The notes beneath the pieces are model-generated. The model ran no database searches and was not told where the DNA came from. It worked only from the letters and a program-made list of their open reading frames with translations. From Kiritimatiellia bacterium (lineage in GTDB: Bacteria > Verrucomicrobiota > Kiritimatiellia > CAIQIC01 > Lenti-01), in NCBI GenBank assembly GCA_017540905.1, contig JAFYAC010000004.1:1-42109 (forward strand): a stretch of 42,109 bases of DNA, written 5' to 3'. The position numbers were made by a program, and so were the translations under genes. Below are positions 8,261 to 15,958 of this stretch, piece by piece. Positions within the stretch are counted from its first letter, which is position 1, and each line of letters begins with the position of its first letter.

Positions 8261-8373
8261 GTAGGGCGGCGAGTCCCTTCGCCGCCGGGTGTCTGTCAAG
8301 CGCATGGACAGCTTCCCATTTGCCTTCTTTCCACGTACCTTTCGCACGGCGGGCAGGGGACTGCCCGCCCTAC
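8261..8373. repeat. REP-like hairpin doublet
   Basis: Two inverted GC-rich units, 8261-8286 (starting GTAGGGCGG) and 8348-8373 (ending CCGCCCTAC). Each is also a hairpin: GGCGGCGA pairs with TCGCCGCC in the first and GGGCAG with CTGCCC in the second. The stems differ between units but remain self-complementary, as expected of selected palindromes. It lies in the 448-base gap after the PfkB gene. Confidence 0.65.
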
Positions 8374-8483
8374 CCGGGCCCTGCAAAGACGAATGTTTTG
8401 ACTTTGCGCTGTACTCGGGCGGTTCAAGGAACAGAGAGGCTGCTGTCGATTGTGTCGCCCACCATGAACGATCTTCTCCATAG

Positions 8484-8549
8484 CGGACGCGCAGATGCGC
8501 GTCCCTCCCGGTGCGTTCTCCACGGGGAGGGTCGCGCTTCCGCGCGACC
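8484..8549. repeat. REP-like hairpin doublet
   Basis: Hairpins GGACGCGCAGATGCGCGTCC (8485-8504) and GTCGCGCTTCCGCGCGAC (8531-8548) are joined by CCTCCC and GGGAGG, giving a head-to-head pair. The first stem recurs with two changes at 13036-13055. Confidence 0.65.
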
Positions 8550-8638
8550 ATGCGGCTGGAAAGCCTCCGAAAAGCCACAGCATCTCCGCCTGCCCCCATC
8601 CACCATCCCGTCCACCCCCCTCCCCATGCCCCTCCCGT

Positions 8639-8665
8639 CCTTTGCGCCCTTTGTGTCCTTTGTGG
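8639..8665 (+). repeat. Three 9-bp tandem repeats (CCTTTGYGN)
   Basis: Three consecutive units CCTTTGCGC, CCTTTGTGT and CCTTTGTGG end 7 bases before the glycosyltransferase ATG at 8673. The same kind of short repeat (CACAAAGGA on the other strand) is a known dispersed intergenic sequence in many bacterial genomes. No Shine-Dalgarno sequence is present in this stretch. Confidence 0.6.
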
Positions 8666-8672
8666 CTGAAAC

Positions 8673-9812
8673 ATGACCCCCATGCCTTCCCCCCCCCTCC
8701 GCATCCTCTTCGTCAACCGCATGGCCTGCCTCGAACGCGGCGGCGGCGAAACCTTCGACCTCGAAATCTCCCGCTGCCTCGCCTCCATGGGCGTCCAAAT
8801 CACTTACCTCTCCGGCGCCCCCCTCTTCTCCGCGCCGCCCCTTCCCCTCCCCGACGCCACCTGCCTGCACACCCCCTGGCTCCGCCGCTTCCCCTGGGAC
8901 AAAGTCCGCGGCGGCTGGCGCGTCCGCCAGGCCGAATTCGACTGGTTCCAACGGCGCGCCGCCCGCTGGATCGCCCGCCGTCCCGGCTGCTGGGACGTCA
9001 TCCAGATCTGCGAACTCCCCGAACTCGTCTGCCACCTCAAGCGCGCCGCCTATCCCACCCCCCTCGTCATGCGCCTCACCGCGCCCAACTACTACGACCC
9101 GCACGGCGGCGTCGAAAAGGCCGACGCCCTCATTGCCAGCGGCACCAGCATCCAGAAAATGCGCGCCAACGGCCTGACCCGCGTCCACGACATCCCCAAC
9201 GCCGTCGATCCCGACCTCTTCAAGCCCCAACCCTCCGCCTTCCGCGCCGACCGCGCCATCCCGCCCACCGACACCGTCGCCGTCTACGCCGCCCGCTTCC
9301 AGGCCTTCAAGAACCACGACATGCTCCTGCGCGCCTTCGCCCTCCACCTGCGCGACTGCCCCGCCTCGCGGCTCGTCCTGGCGGGCGACGGCCCCCTGCG
9401 CCCCCGCTGCGAAGCCCTGGCCGCCGAACTCGGCATTGCGCCGCGCGTCCACTTCCTCGGCGCCGTCCCCTATCCCGAGCTCCCGGCCATACTCGCCGCC
9501 GCCGACCTGGCCGTCGTCTCCAGCGACTACGAATCCTTCTGCTTCTTCGCCATCGAAGCCATGGCCACGGCCCTCCCCGTCCTGACGACCGACTGCGGCT
9601 GGGTTCCCCGCCTCGTCGCCGACGGCGCCGGCCTCGTCACCCCCGTCTCCGACCCCGCCCCCTTCGCCGCCGCCTGGACCCGCCTCGCCACCGACGCCCC
9701 CCTCCGCCAACGCCTCGGCGCCACCGCCCGATCCCTCGTCCTCTCCCGCCACACCTGGACCTCCTCCGCCCAGAAACTCCTCGCCCTCTACCAATCCCTC
9801 CTCCCCCGCTGA
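8673..9812 (+). CDS. GT4-family glycosyltransferase
   Basis: A 379-residue GT-B fold glycosyltransferase of family 4. The N-terminal half has the GGGE acceptor loop (about 25-28). The C-terminal half holds the nucleotide-sugar part: YAARFQAFKNHDMLLRAF, LVLAGDGPLR, and the SSDYESFCFFAIEAMATALPVL stretch carrying the EX7E-type motif. The sugar and acceptor cannot be read from sequence; surface glycan or LPS work is likely given other genes in the window. The start is uncertain: ATG 8673 or ATG 8682, neither with a Shine-Dalgarno site. The gene stands alone between repeat-rich spacers. Confidence 0.9.
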   Translation: MTPMPSPPLRILFVNRMACLERGGGETFDLEISRCLASMGVQITYLSGAPLFSAPPLPLPDATCLHTPWLRRFPWDKVRGGWRVRQAEFDWFQRRAARWIARRPGCWDVIQICELPELVCHLKRAAYPTPLVMRLTAPNYYDPHGGVEKADALIASGTSIQKMRANGLTRVHDIPNAVDPDLFKPQPSAFRADRAIPPTDTVAVYAARFQAFKNHDMLLRAFALHLRDCPASRLVLAGDGPLRPRCEALAAELGIAPRVHFLGAVPYPELPAILAAADLAVVSSDYESFCFFAIEAMATALPVLTTDCGWVPRLVADGAGLVTPVSDPAPFAAAWTRLATDAPLRQRLGATARSLVLSRHTWTSSAQKLLALYQSLLPR

Positions 9813-9858
9813 GCCCTTTTTTTCCCCCCCCCGGTTCCGCACCCCCGCCAACCGCAAG

Positions 9859-9899
9859 TTTTCCAATGATTGGAAAATATTTTTCCAATGGTTGGAAAA
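9859..9899. repeat. Pair of TTTTCCAATNRTTGGAAAA palindromes
   Basis: Two 19-base palindromes, 9859-9877 and 9881-9899, 22 bases apart centre to centre. The same motif occurs at 222-240, 244-260 and 714-732. Here it sits between two converging genes, so it is not an ordinary promoter operator; a transcription-end, REP-like or mobile-element role is more likely. Confidence 0.7.
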
Positions 9900-10276
9900 C
9901 TTTTGCCGCGCCCACTGGGGGCGCGGGAGCCCCACCCGCGGGTCTTCCCCCATGCAAAACCCTTCAGAAAAGTCCACTTTTTCCATAATCTCACGCCAGC
10001 CCCCACCTCACCCGCCTCCCGCAACACTTCAGGAAAAACTTCCGCGTCACTTCCGGGGGTGCGGCATCCTGCCGCGCCCTTGCGCTGGACGGACGCGGTG
10101 CCCGTCCCAAAAGAATCCATCCGCTTCCCTTTCTCTCCCCTCCCGCACGGCCAATCCCCTCCCATTTCCTCCTGACAAACGTTTGCCGGGTGTTTCCGTC
10201 GCGCGAAGAAGAATCCTTGTTCTCGATTGGCGGACCGCCTGCGCCCCGGCATTGGGGATGGAGCGGCGGATGCCGC
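9900..10276. other. Non-coding spacer between convergent genes
   Basis: No gene is supported here. At 9978-9995 there is an 18-base sequence, TTTTTCCATAATCTCACG, that recurs with one change at 13191-13208 in another spacer. Confidence 0.5.
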
Positions 10277-11335
10277 CTACGGTTCCGTCCTGGCGTAAAA
10301 GCGGATGCGCCGGCCGCCCGTCTCGGGGTGCAGGAAGCCGGCGCGGACAAGGCCGGCACACCAGTTGATGATGGTCCGGTTCGTCACGCCCAAGGGCTTG
10401 GCAAGGTCCACCGGGGCGAAGCGGCGGATGCCTCCCGCCTCCAGGTGCGCGAGAAACGCCCGCTCGCGTTTCCCCAGGTGCGAGAGGGCGACGGCCCGGC
10501 GTTCCCCGTCCGAGGCCTCCGCGATGCGCAACGCCCCCGCCGCGTGGAGTTCCATCATGCGCGCGAAGTAGGCGAACCAGATTTCCGGGTGGGGGGGATT
10601 GTCGCGCCCGTCGTAGTAGAGCGCGGGGAGGCCCATCTGGAGGGAGCGGTAGTATTCGTCGGCGTCGTAGGCGAAGTATTCTTCCAGCGAGCCGATGCCC
10701 CCGAAACCATAGCCGTTCGCGCCGAGCACGAAATCGGAGAGCAGCCGCGCGGTCCGTCCGTTGCCGTCCTCGAAGGGGTGGATGGTCGCGATCTGGTAGT
10801 GCACGACGGCCGCCTTGATGACCGGATGGTCGTCGGATTCCGCCACGTAGGCGGCCAGTTCGTCCACGAGCCCTTCCACGTCCTTCGCTTCCGGGGGGAT
10901 GTATTCCACCTGCCGTGTCGCGTCGTCGTAGACCGCGAAAAGGACTCCCGGGGGCATGGGGCCGCGGAACCCGCGTTTTTCCGCGCTCTCCCCCCGCACA
11001 ACGATGCGTTGCGTCTCCAGGACCAGCCGTTTGGAAAACGGCCGTCCCTCCGCCACGGCCTTCTCCAGGAATCCCAGGGCATCGAAATAATTGCGGATTT
11101 CCTGCTCGGGTTTGAGGTAATGCCGGCGCGAGGACTCGACCGCCGCGTCCGCCTGGACCTCGTCCAGCGGGTTTCCCTCGATTTTGTTCGAGGCGTAGGA
11201 ACTCTTTTTCTTCGAACTTTTCCGCAACTTGCCAGCCATGGAGGGAGGCAAGCGGATTCCCCCGAACTGGCCCCTTGCCCGCTCGATGGCCAGCAGGCGG
11301 GCGAGGATTTCGTTGTTCAAGACGGATTTGATCAT
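10277..11335 (-). CDS. Fic domain protein, class II, with C-terminal winged helix
   Basis: A 352-residue Fic protein that should transfer AMP (or another nucleotide part) to a target protein. The core motif HPFEDGNGR is complete at 186-194 with catalytic H186. An N-terminal inhibitory helix of the S-x-x-x-E-G-N type is present (SNKIEGN, S49 and E53), which places it in class II, where the helix lies before the Fic core and E53 blocks ATP binding. The last ~70 residues look like a winged helix-turn-helix (VDLAKPLGVTNRTIINWCAGLVRAGFL). No antitoxin gene is next to it, as expected for a self-inhibited form. Its promoter (TAGGAT ending 6 bases before the ATG) contains direct repeats, so autoregulation is possible. 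Confidence 0.93.
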   Translation of the reverse strand: MIKSVLNNEILARLLAIERARGQFGGIRLPPSMAGKLRKSSKKKSSYASNKIEGNPLDEVQADAAVESSRRHYLKPEQEIRNYFDALGFLEKAVAEGRPFSKRLVLETQRIVVRGESAEKRGFRGPMPPGVLFAVYDDATRQVEYIPPEAKDVEGLVDELAAYVAESDDHPVIKAAVVHYQIATIHPFEDGNGRTARLLSDFVLGANGYGFGGIGSLEEYFAYDADEYYRSLQMGLPALYYDGRDNPPHPEIWFAYFARMMELHAAGALRIAEASDGERRAVALSHLGKRERAFLAHLEAGGIRRFAPVDLAKPLGVTNRTIINWCAGLVRAGFLHPETGGRRIRFYARTEP

Positions 11336-11341
11336 GTCGGT

Positions 11342-11396
11342 ATCCTACACCTTCCGACGGGAAATTTCACTATGATTTCCCTATTGTTTCACTATG
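11342..11396 (-). promoter_or_regulatory. Fic promoter with direct repeats
   Basis: On the minus strand GTGAAA (11370-11365) and TAGGAT (11347-11342) are 17 bases apart, and the -10 ends 6 bases before the ATG at 11335. The ten-base sequence CATAGTGAAA occurs at 11374-11365, overlapping the -35, and again at 11396-11387, exactly 22 bases (two helical turns) away. It is a candidate operator. From here to 11601 I see no gene. Confidence 0.5.
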
Positions 11397-11601
11397 TGTC
11401 GCAGCCCTGGGCATGGCGGGGGATATTCGTGCGGTAGAAGGCACGGAATTCGATGTCGAAAACACGACTTCATGCACGAAATCCACTCTTCAAAACAGAT
11501 TCTTTTTCACGGAAATCAATCGCAAGGAGAACAAGAAACCGGCAACGCCCCCCCCGCTACCGCCCCCACGTACCCTCCTCCCCTACGCCCCGCGCCCCGG
11601 T

Positions 11602-12948
11602 TCAGTCCACGAACACCTCGTCGAAGCCTGCCGCGTCCAGGCGCGCAAGGCACGCCGCCAACTCCCCGAGCGGCACATCCGCGTCCACCCGCAGCTCCAC
11701 CGGAGCGCGCTCCCCGTCCAGCACCTCCTCCAGCGACGACGCGACCGCCAGCACCGTCTCGTTCTCCGCCAGCCCCCATCCCCTCGCGGCCAGCTCCGAC
11801 GGCGCGAACGTCCGCAATTCGCCCGAAAGCCCCCCCTCCCGCGACAGCCGCAGGGCCCAGTACGGCGTTCCCGGCCGCAGATGCACATCGGGCGACCGCA
11901 CCGTCAGGACCCCCTCCGAATGCGGACGGAGGGAGTGCACCACCCCGCGCCGGATGGGCAGCACCCCCTCCGGCGTCCGGAAAAAATACCCGCCGTAATG
12001 CCGCATCAGCGCGCTGTACGGCATCGCCGCGTCCACCTCCGCCTCCGGGCCCGCCGCCAGCGGCACCACGAACACCTCCCGCCCGCCCGTCCACGGCAGG
12101 TCAGACCGCTTCCGCAGCGCGCGAGCCGAAGGCGAATCCCCCAGCCGCGTTCCGAACTCGTTCCGCCCGTCCGTCCAGAACCACAGCCACGCGTCCTCCC
12201 CGCCCACCTCCGGCCGCTCCACCCAGAGGTCGTACCACGCCAGCATCGCCGCATGCCGCCAACTGCGCACCGCCGGGAGCGGCTCCTGTCCCGACCACAA
12301 CCGCTGCCCCGCCCGCGGCGTCTGCCCGTCCCACGCCATGAACACCCAGAGCGCGACCGCCGCCGGCGCCAGCAGCAGCTTCCAGCCCAGCCGCCACCGC
12401 CGTCCGTCCAGCCACGCCGTCCACGCCGCCGTCAACACCCCCGCCAACGCCACCGTGGCCATCAGCACCCCCTCGTCGGCCACGCTCGAAGTATGCCACA
12501 CGTCCCTCCCTCCCATCACGGTGCCCACAATCCACAGCGCCCCGCAAGCCACCCCATACGGCGCGAAAAACCACATCGACCGGAGCGTCCTCTTCCCCCA
12601 GCCCGCCCCGTCCGGCGACTTCTTTCGCTCCGCCGCCAACCACAGCGTCAGCAGCCACGACGCCACGATCAGATACACCACCCCCACCAACGCCACCGAC
12701 GCATACATCGCCCCGCCGCCCTCATCCGTCCCCCCTTGAAGGAACGGCATCCACTCCGCGTGCGGACCCGCCTCCGCCGGAATCCACCCCGGACCCGGCC
12801 AAATCCCGGCCCGCCCGGCCCGTCCGGCTACCCAAGCCACCCCCATCAACAGTACAAGCGCCGCCAGCCCCCCGACCACCCCCAGCTTCACCAACCCGAC
12901 CGCCCGCCGCACCACCCCCGTCTCCTTCCGTTTTCCCGTCGCATTCAT
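11602..12948 (-). CDS. Five-helix membrane protein with ExbD-like C-terminus
   Basis: A 448-residue protein of unknown function. Five membrane helices are predicted at about 18-41, 81-105, 124-145, 159-180 and 188-206, followed by a ~240-residue extracytoplasmic part. The final ~50 residues (APVELRVDADVPLGEL, then ACLARLDAAGFDEVFVD) resemble the periplasmic domain of ExbD/TolR, which normally sits on a single-helix protein and couples proton flow to outer-membrane work. No exbB or tonB is adjacent. The start at 12948 is preferred over the in-frame ATG at 12969 because TTGACA-N17-CAGGAT ends 6 bases before it. Confidence 0.78.
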   Translation of the reverse strand: MNATGKRKETGVVRRAVGLVKLGVVGGLAALVLLMGVAWVAGRAGRAGIWPGPGWIPAEAGPHAEWMPFLQGGTDEGGGAMYASVALVGVVYLIVASWLLTLWLAAERKKSPDGAGWGKRTLRSMWFFAPYGVACGALWIVGTVMGGRDVWHTSSVADEGVLMATVALAGVLTAAWTAWLDGRRWRLGWKLLLAPAAVALWVFMAWDGQTPRAGQRLWSGQEPLPAVRSWRHAAMLAWYDLWVERPEVGGEDAWLWFWTDGRNEFGTRLGDSPSARALRKRSDLPWTGGREVFVVPLAAGPEAEVDAAMPYSALMRHYGGYFFRTPEGVLPIRRGVVHSLRPHSEGVLTVRSPDVHLRPGTPYWALRLSREGGLSGELRTFAPSELAARGWGLAENETVLAVASSLEEVLDGERAPVELRVDADVPLGELAACLARLDAAGFDEVFVD

Positions 12949-12954
12949 GGCCCC

Positions 12955-12983
12955 ATCCTGCCCATTCACCCGCCCCCTGTCAA
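12955..12983 (-). promoter_or_regulatory. Promoter of the ExbD-like membrane protein, leaderless type
   Basis: On the minus strand a consensus TTGACA (12983-12978) is followed after 17 bases by CAGGAT (12960-12955), ending 6 bases before the ATG at 12948. Confidence 0.6.
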
Positions 12984-13035
12984 TTCCCGCCCGCTCTCCG
13001 ATTCAGCCCACGACCACCTTGTCACCCACCGCCGC

Positions 13036-13055
13036 GGACGCGCGGAAGCGCGTCC
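13036..13055. repeat. REP-like hairpin
   Basis: GGACGCGCGGAAGCGCGTCC is a GC-rich hairpin nearly identical to the one at 8485-8504 and, like it, is followed by CCTCCC. The surrounding spacer 12984-13297 has no supported gene; it also holds the second copy of TTTTTCCATAATCTCGCG at 13191-13208. Confidence 0.65.
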
Positions 13056-13297
13056 CTCCCCGCGGAGAGCGAAAGAATCGCACTCCCGCGCAAGCATGTG
13101 CTTGGGGTGTTCCGTTCTCCCGGGAGGGGCTGTCGGGCATCTTGCGCATTCATGGGGGGATGATGGGATGAAATCAGGAAAAATGCGTGATTTTTCCATA
13201 ATCTCGCGTAAGGGTTTGCGCGGCATGCGGCGAGGAGGTGCGAGTGGACGCTTGGACGTTCTTTCCTGGGCGTCCGCTACGGGGAATGGCCGGAAAA

Positions 13298-13939
13298 TCA
13301 ATCCTCGACGGGTCCGAGGGCGGCGATGCGGGACATGACCAGGGCGGCGGCGGCTTCGTATGCGCCTTTTTCCGGCATGGCCGCCTGGATTTCCTCCGGC
13401 GTGATGGCTTCGCCGACGCGCACGCTGATGCGGGAACGGCGGAGGCGGCCGGAACCCTTCGGCATCGCCTCGTAGGTCCCGAAAATCCGCGCCGGAACCA
13501 CCGGTGCGCCGCTCTTGGCGATCAGGAAACCGATGCCGCCCTTCGCCTGCTTGATCTGCCCGTCCGGCGAGCGCGTCCCTTCGGGGAAGAGCGCGACGAG
13601 GTCCCCGCCCTTGAGCGAGGAAATCGCCGTGCGCAGCGCCGCCAGGTCGCCGCGCGTGCGGTCCAGGGCGATCAGCCCCACGCGCGGGAAGAACCAGCGT
13701 GCGAAGGGATTGGAGTACAGCGTGTCCCTCGCCATGAAGCGCACGTTGCGGTTGGGCGACACCATGGCCAGCACCGGCGGATCGAGGAAGCTGCAGTGGT
13801 TCGCCGCCAGCACGACGGGCCCTTTCCACGGGATGTTTCCGGTCCCGCGGATTTCAATCCGGTAGACCCAGCGCAGGAACCACCAGACCAGGCGCCTGGC
13901 CGTCCAGTACAGGGCGGGTGAAAAGCGTGGCTCGCTCAT
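13298..13939 (-). CDS. plsC: 1-acyl-sn-glycerol-3-phosphate acyltransferase
   Basis: A 213-residue PlsC-type acyltransferase that adds the second acyl chain in phospholipid synthesis at the inner membrane. The catalytic H-x4-D motif is NHCSFLD (H48, D53), and the phosphate-binding FPEGTRS is at 118-124. An N-terminal hydrophobic stretch (about 11-26) likely anchors it. It begins 23 bases after cmk and is the last gene of the aroF-tyrA-aroA-cmk-plsC operon. Confidence 0.92.
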   Translation of the reverse strand: MSEPRFSPALYWTARRLVWWFLRWVYRIEIRGTGNIPWKGPVVLAANHCSFLDPPVLAMVSPNRNVRFMARDTLYSNPFARWFFPRVGLIALDRTRGDLAALRTAISSLKGGDLVALFPEGTRSPDGQIKQAKGGIGFLIAKSGAPVVPARIFGTYEAMPKGSGRLRRSRISVRVGEAITPEEIQAAMPEKGAYEAAAALVMSRIAALGPVED

Positions 13940-13962
13940 GGCGGAGGCGGCATGGCCGCCGC

Positions 13963-14646
13963 TCAGACCACTCCCGCGGCCTTGAGGTCGCCGACGATGG
14001 TGTCCACGACTTGCTCGATGGTCATGCCGGTGCTGTTGATGATCTTGGCGCCGAGGGCGATCTGCAAGGGGGAGGTGGCGCGGTTGGAATCCTTCTGGTC
14101 GCGCGCCTTGAGGGCGTCGAGGACCTTGGTGACGTCGCTGTTGCCTTCGCGCTGGGCGAGTTCGGCGTGGCGCCGCCGGGCGCGCTCGGCCGGGTCGGCG
14201 TCGAGGTAGTACTTGAAGGGCGAGTCGGGGAACACGACGGTCCCGATGTCGCGCCCTTCCATGACGAGGTTGCCGAACTTGGTCATCTGTCGCAGCTTGT
14301 CCACGATGAACACGCGCACCGGCTGCTGGGCCGCGATGTCGGCGACGTGCGCGCGGACGGCTTCGCCGCGGATTTCCATTCCGGGGTCTTCGCCGTCGAT
14401 GAGGTAGCCGACGGCTTCGCCGTTGCAGGTCAGCTCGAATTTCATCCGGATGAGGAGATTGGTGACGGACTGCGTGTCCTTGGGATCGATGCCTTCCCTG
14501 AGGCATTTCCACGTCACGCCGCGGTACAGCGCGCCGGAATCGACGTAAATCCACCCCACGGCGGCGGCGGTGCGGCGGGAGACGGTGGACTTGCCGGAGG
14601 CGGACGGACCGTCCACGGCGACGACGAGGGTGTTTTGCTTATTCAA
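13963..14646 (-). CDS. cmk: Cytidylate kinase
   Basis: A 227-residue CMP/dCMP kinase. The P-loop GPSASGKST is at 13-21, DSGALYRG is at about 36-43, and the family pattern MEGRDIGTVVFPDSPFKYYLDADPAERARRR holds the nucleotide-binding and lid arginines. Its start overlaps the end of aroA by 8 bases, so translation is coupled. The pairing of cmk with aroA is common in bacteria. Confidence 0.96.
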   Translation of the reverse strand: MNKQNTLVVAVDGPSASGKSTVSRRTAAAVGWIYVDSGALYRGVTWKCLREGIDPKDTQSVTNLLIRMKFELTCNGEAVGYLIDGEDPGMEIRGEAVRAHVADIAAQQPVRVFIVDKLRQMTKFGNLVMEGRDIGTVVFPDSPFKYYLDADPAERARRRHAELAQREGNSDVTKVLDALKARDQKDSNRATSPLQIALGAKIINSTGMTIEQVVDTIVGDLKAAGVV

Positions 14647-15958
14647 CGTTGACTCCTAATTGTTGCAGTTGGTTCCAGAACTCGGGGTATGAAGTGTCCA
14701 CGCACGCAACGTTCCCGATGACCGCCGGCGCGTCCGAAAAAATCGCAAGGATGGCCATGCTCATGGCCACCCGGTGGTCCCCGTGGGTGCGGACCGCCCG
14801 TGTCGGCGAAATCCGCGACGGCCCCTCGATGACCAGCCCGTCCTCCAGCTCCCGCACGCACACGCCGAAGCTCGACAGGTTGTCGGCCATCACCGCGATG
14901 CGGTCGGATTCCTTGACGCGCAGCTCCGAGGCATCGCGGATCGCGGTACGCCCGGTCGCCAGCGCCCCCAGCACCGCGACGAGCGGCAGCTCATCGATGA
15001 GGTTCGGGATTTCCTCCCCGCGCACCTCGGTGCCCTTCAGCGCCGCGCCCCGCACCGTCACGTTCCCGTACACCTCGGGGTCGGCCGCGAGCGACGTGCG
15101 CTCCACTTCCACCTCCGCCCCCATGCGCCGCAGCACGTCCAGCAGCGCCGTGCGCCGCCGGTTGAGCCCAATGCCCTCCGCCCGCAACTCGCATCCCGGG
15201 ATGGCCGCCGCCGCCGCCAGCCAGTAGGCCGCCGACGAGAAATCGCCCGGCACCACGTACGGCCGCGCCAGGAACTTCGGCCCCTTCGGCCCGTAGCCCT
15301 GCACCGAAATGTTCTGCCCGTCCACCTTCAGCGGCGCCCCCACGGCCCGCAACATCCGTTCCGTGTGGTCGCGGGTCGGGACCGGCTCGACAACCGTCGT
15401 GGTCCCCTCCGCGTAGAGTCCCGCGAGGATGCAGCAGCTCTTCACCTGCGCGCTGTTGACCGGCAGGCAGTACTCGATCCCGTGCAGCGCCCCGCCCCGG
15501 ATCGTCATCGGCGCCGTGCCCGCCTCCGTCAAATCGATCTTCGCCCCCATCCGCTCCAGCGGCTCCCGGATTCTCCCCATCGGACGCCCGTTCAGCGACT
15601 CGTCCCCCGTCAGCGTCACCGTGATCGGCGACCCCGCGCAAAGCCCCGCCAGGAGCCGCATCCCCGTCCCCGAGTTCCCCACGTCCAGCGGCCCCGCCGG
15701 TTCGAGCATCTTCCCGCCCGTCCCCTGCACGTTGAGCACCCCGTCCTCCTCGAACCAGGAGCGCGCCCCGAAGGCCTCCATCGCCTTGAGCGTGTTCAGG
15801 CAGTCCTCCGCCTGGAGGAAGCCGTGGATGGTGCTCACCCCCGACGATATGCCCGCCAACAGCGCCGTGCGGTGCGAGATGCTCTTGTCGCCGGGCACCC
15901 GCACCACGCCGCCGGTGAAGCCGCCGGGATGGACGATTTTGCTCTGTGTCTGGATCAT
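14639..15958 (-). CDS. aroA: 3-phosphoshikimate 1-carboxyvinyltransferase (EPSP synthase)
   Basis: A 439-residue EPSP synthase, the sixth step of the shikimate pathway, joining shikimate 3-phosphate and phosphoenolpyruvate. Substrate-binding residues are visible: GDKSISHR (K25, S26, R30), NSGTGMRLLAG, and ELRVKESDRI in the C-terminal domain, then HGDHRVAMSMA. Length is normal for the family. The ATG at 15958 overlaps the tyrA stop by four bases (ATGA). The frame stays open further upstream, but that region is tyrA sequence in another frame. Confidence 0.97.
   Translation of the reverse strand: MIQTQSKIVHPGGFTGGVVRVPGDKSISHRTALLAGISSGVSTIHGFLQAEDCLNTLKAMEAFGARSWFEEDGVLNVQGTGGKMLEPAGPLDVGNSGTGMRLLAGLCAGSPITVTLTGDESLNGRPMGRIREPLERMGAKIDLTEAGTAPMTIRGGALHGIEYCLPVNSAQVKSCCILAGLYAEGTTTVVEPVPTRDHTERMLRAVGAPLKVDGQNISVQGYGPKGPKFLARPYVVPGDFSSAAYWLAAAAAIPGCELRAEGIGLNRRRTALLDVLRRMGAEVEVERTSLAADPEVYGNVTVRGAALKGTEVRGEEIPNLIDELPLVAVLGALATGRTAIRDASELRVKESDRIAVMADNLSSFGVCVRELEDGLVIEGPSRISPTRAVRTHGDHRVAMSMAILAIFSDAPAVIGNVACVDTSYPEFWNQLQQLGVNVE

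Noticed and set aside
10277-11335. Fic as part of a toxin-antitoxin pair.
   Set aside because: The inhibitory motif is inside the protein (class II) and no small antitoxin gene flanks it.
11397-11601. Small gene in the less GC-rich spacer after the Fic promoter.
   Set aside because: Short frames here have no ribosome site, no codon bias and no family resemblance.
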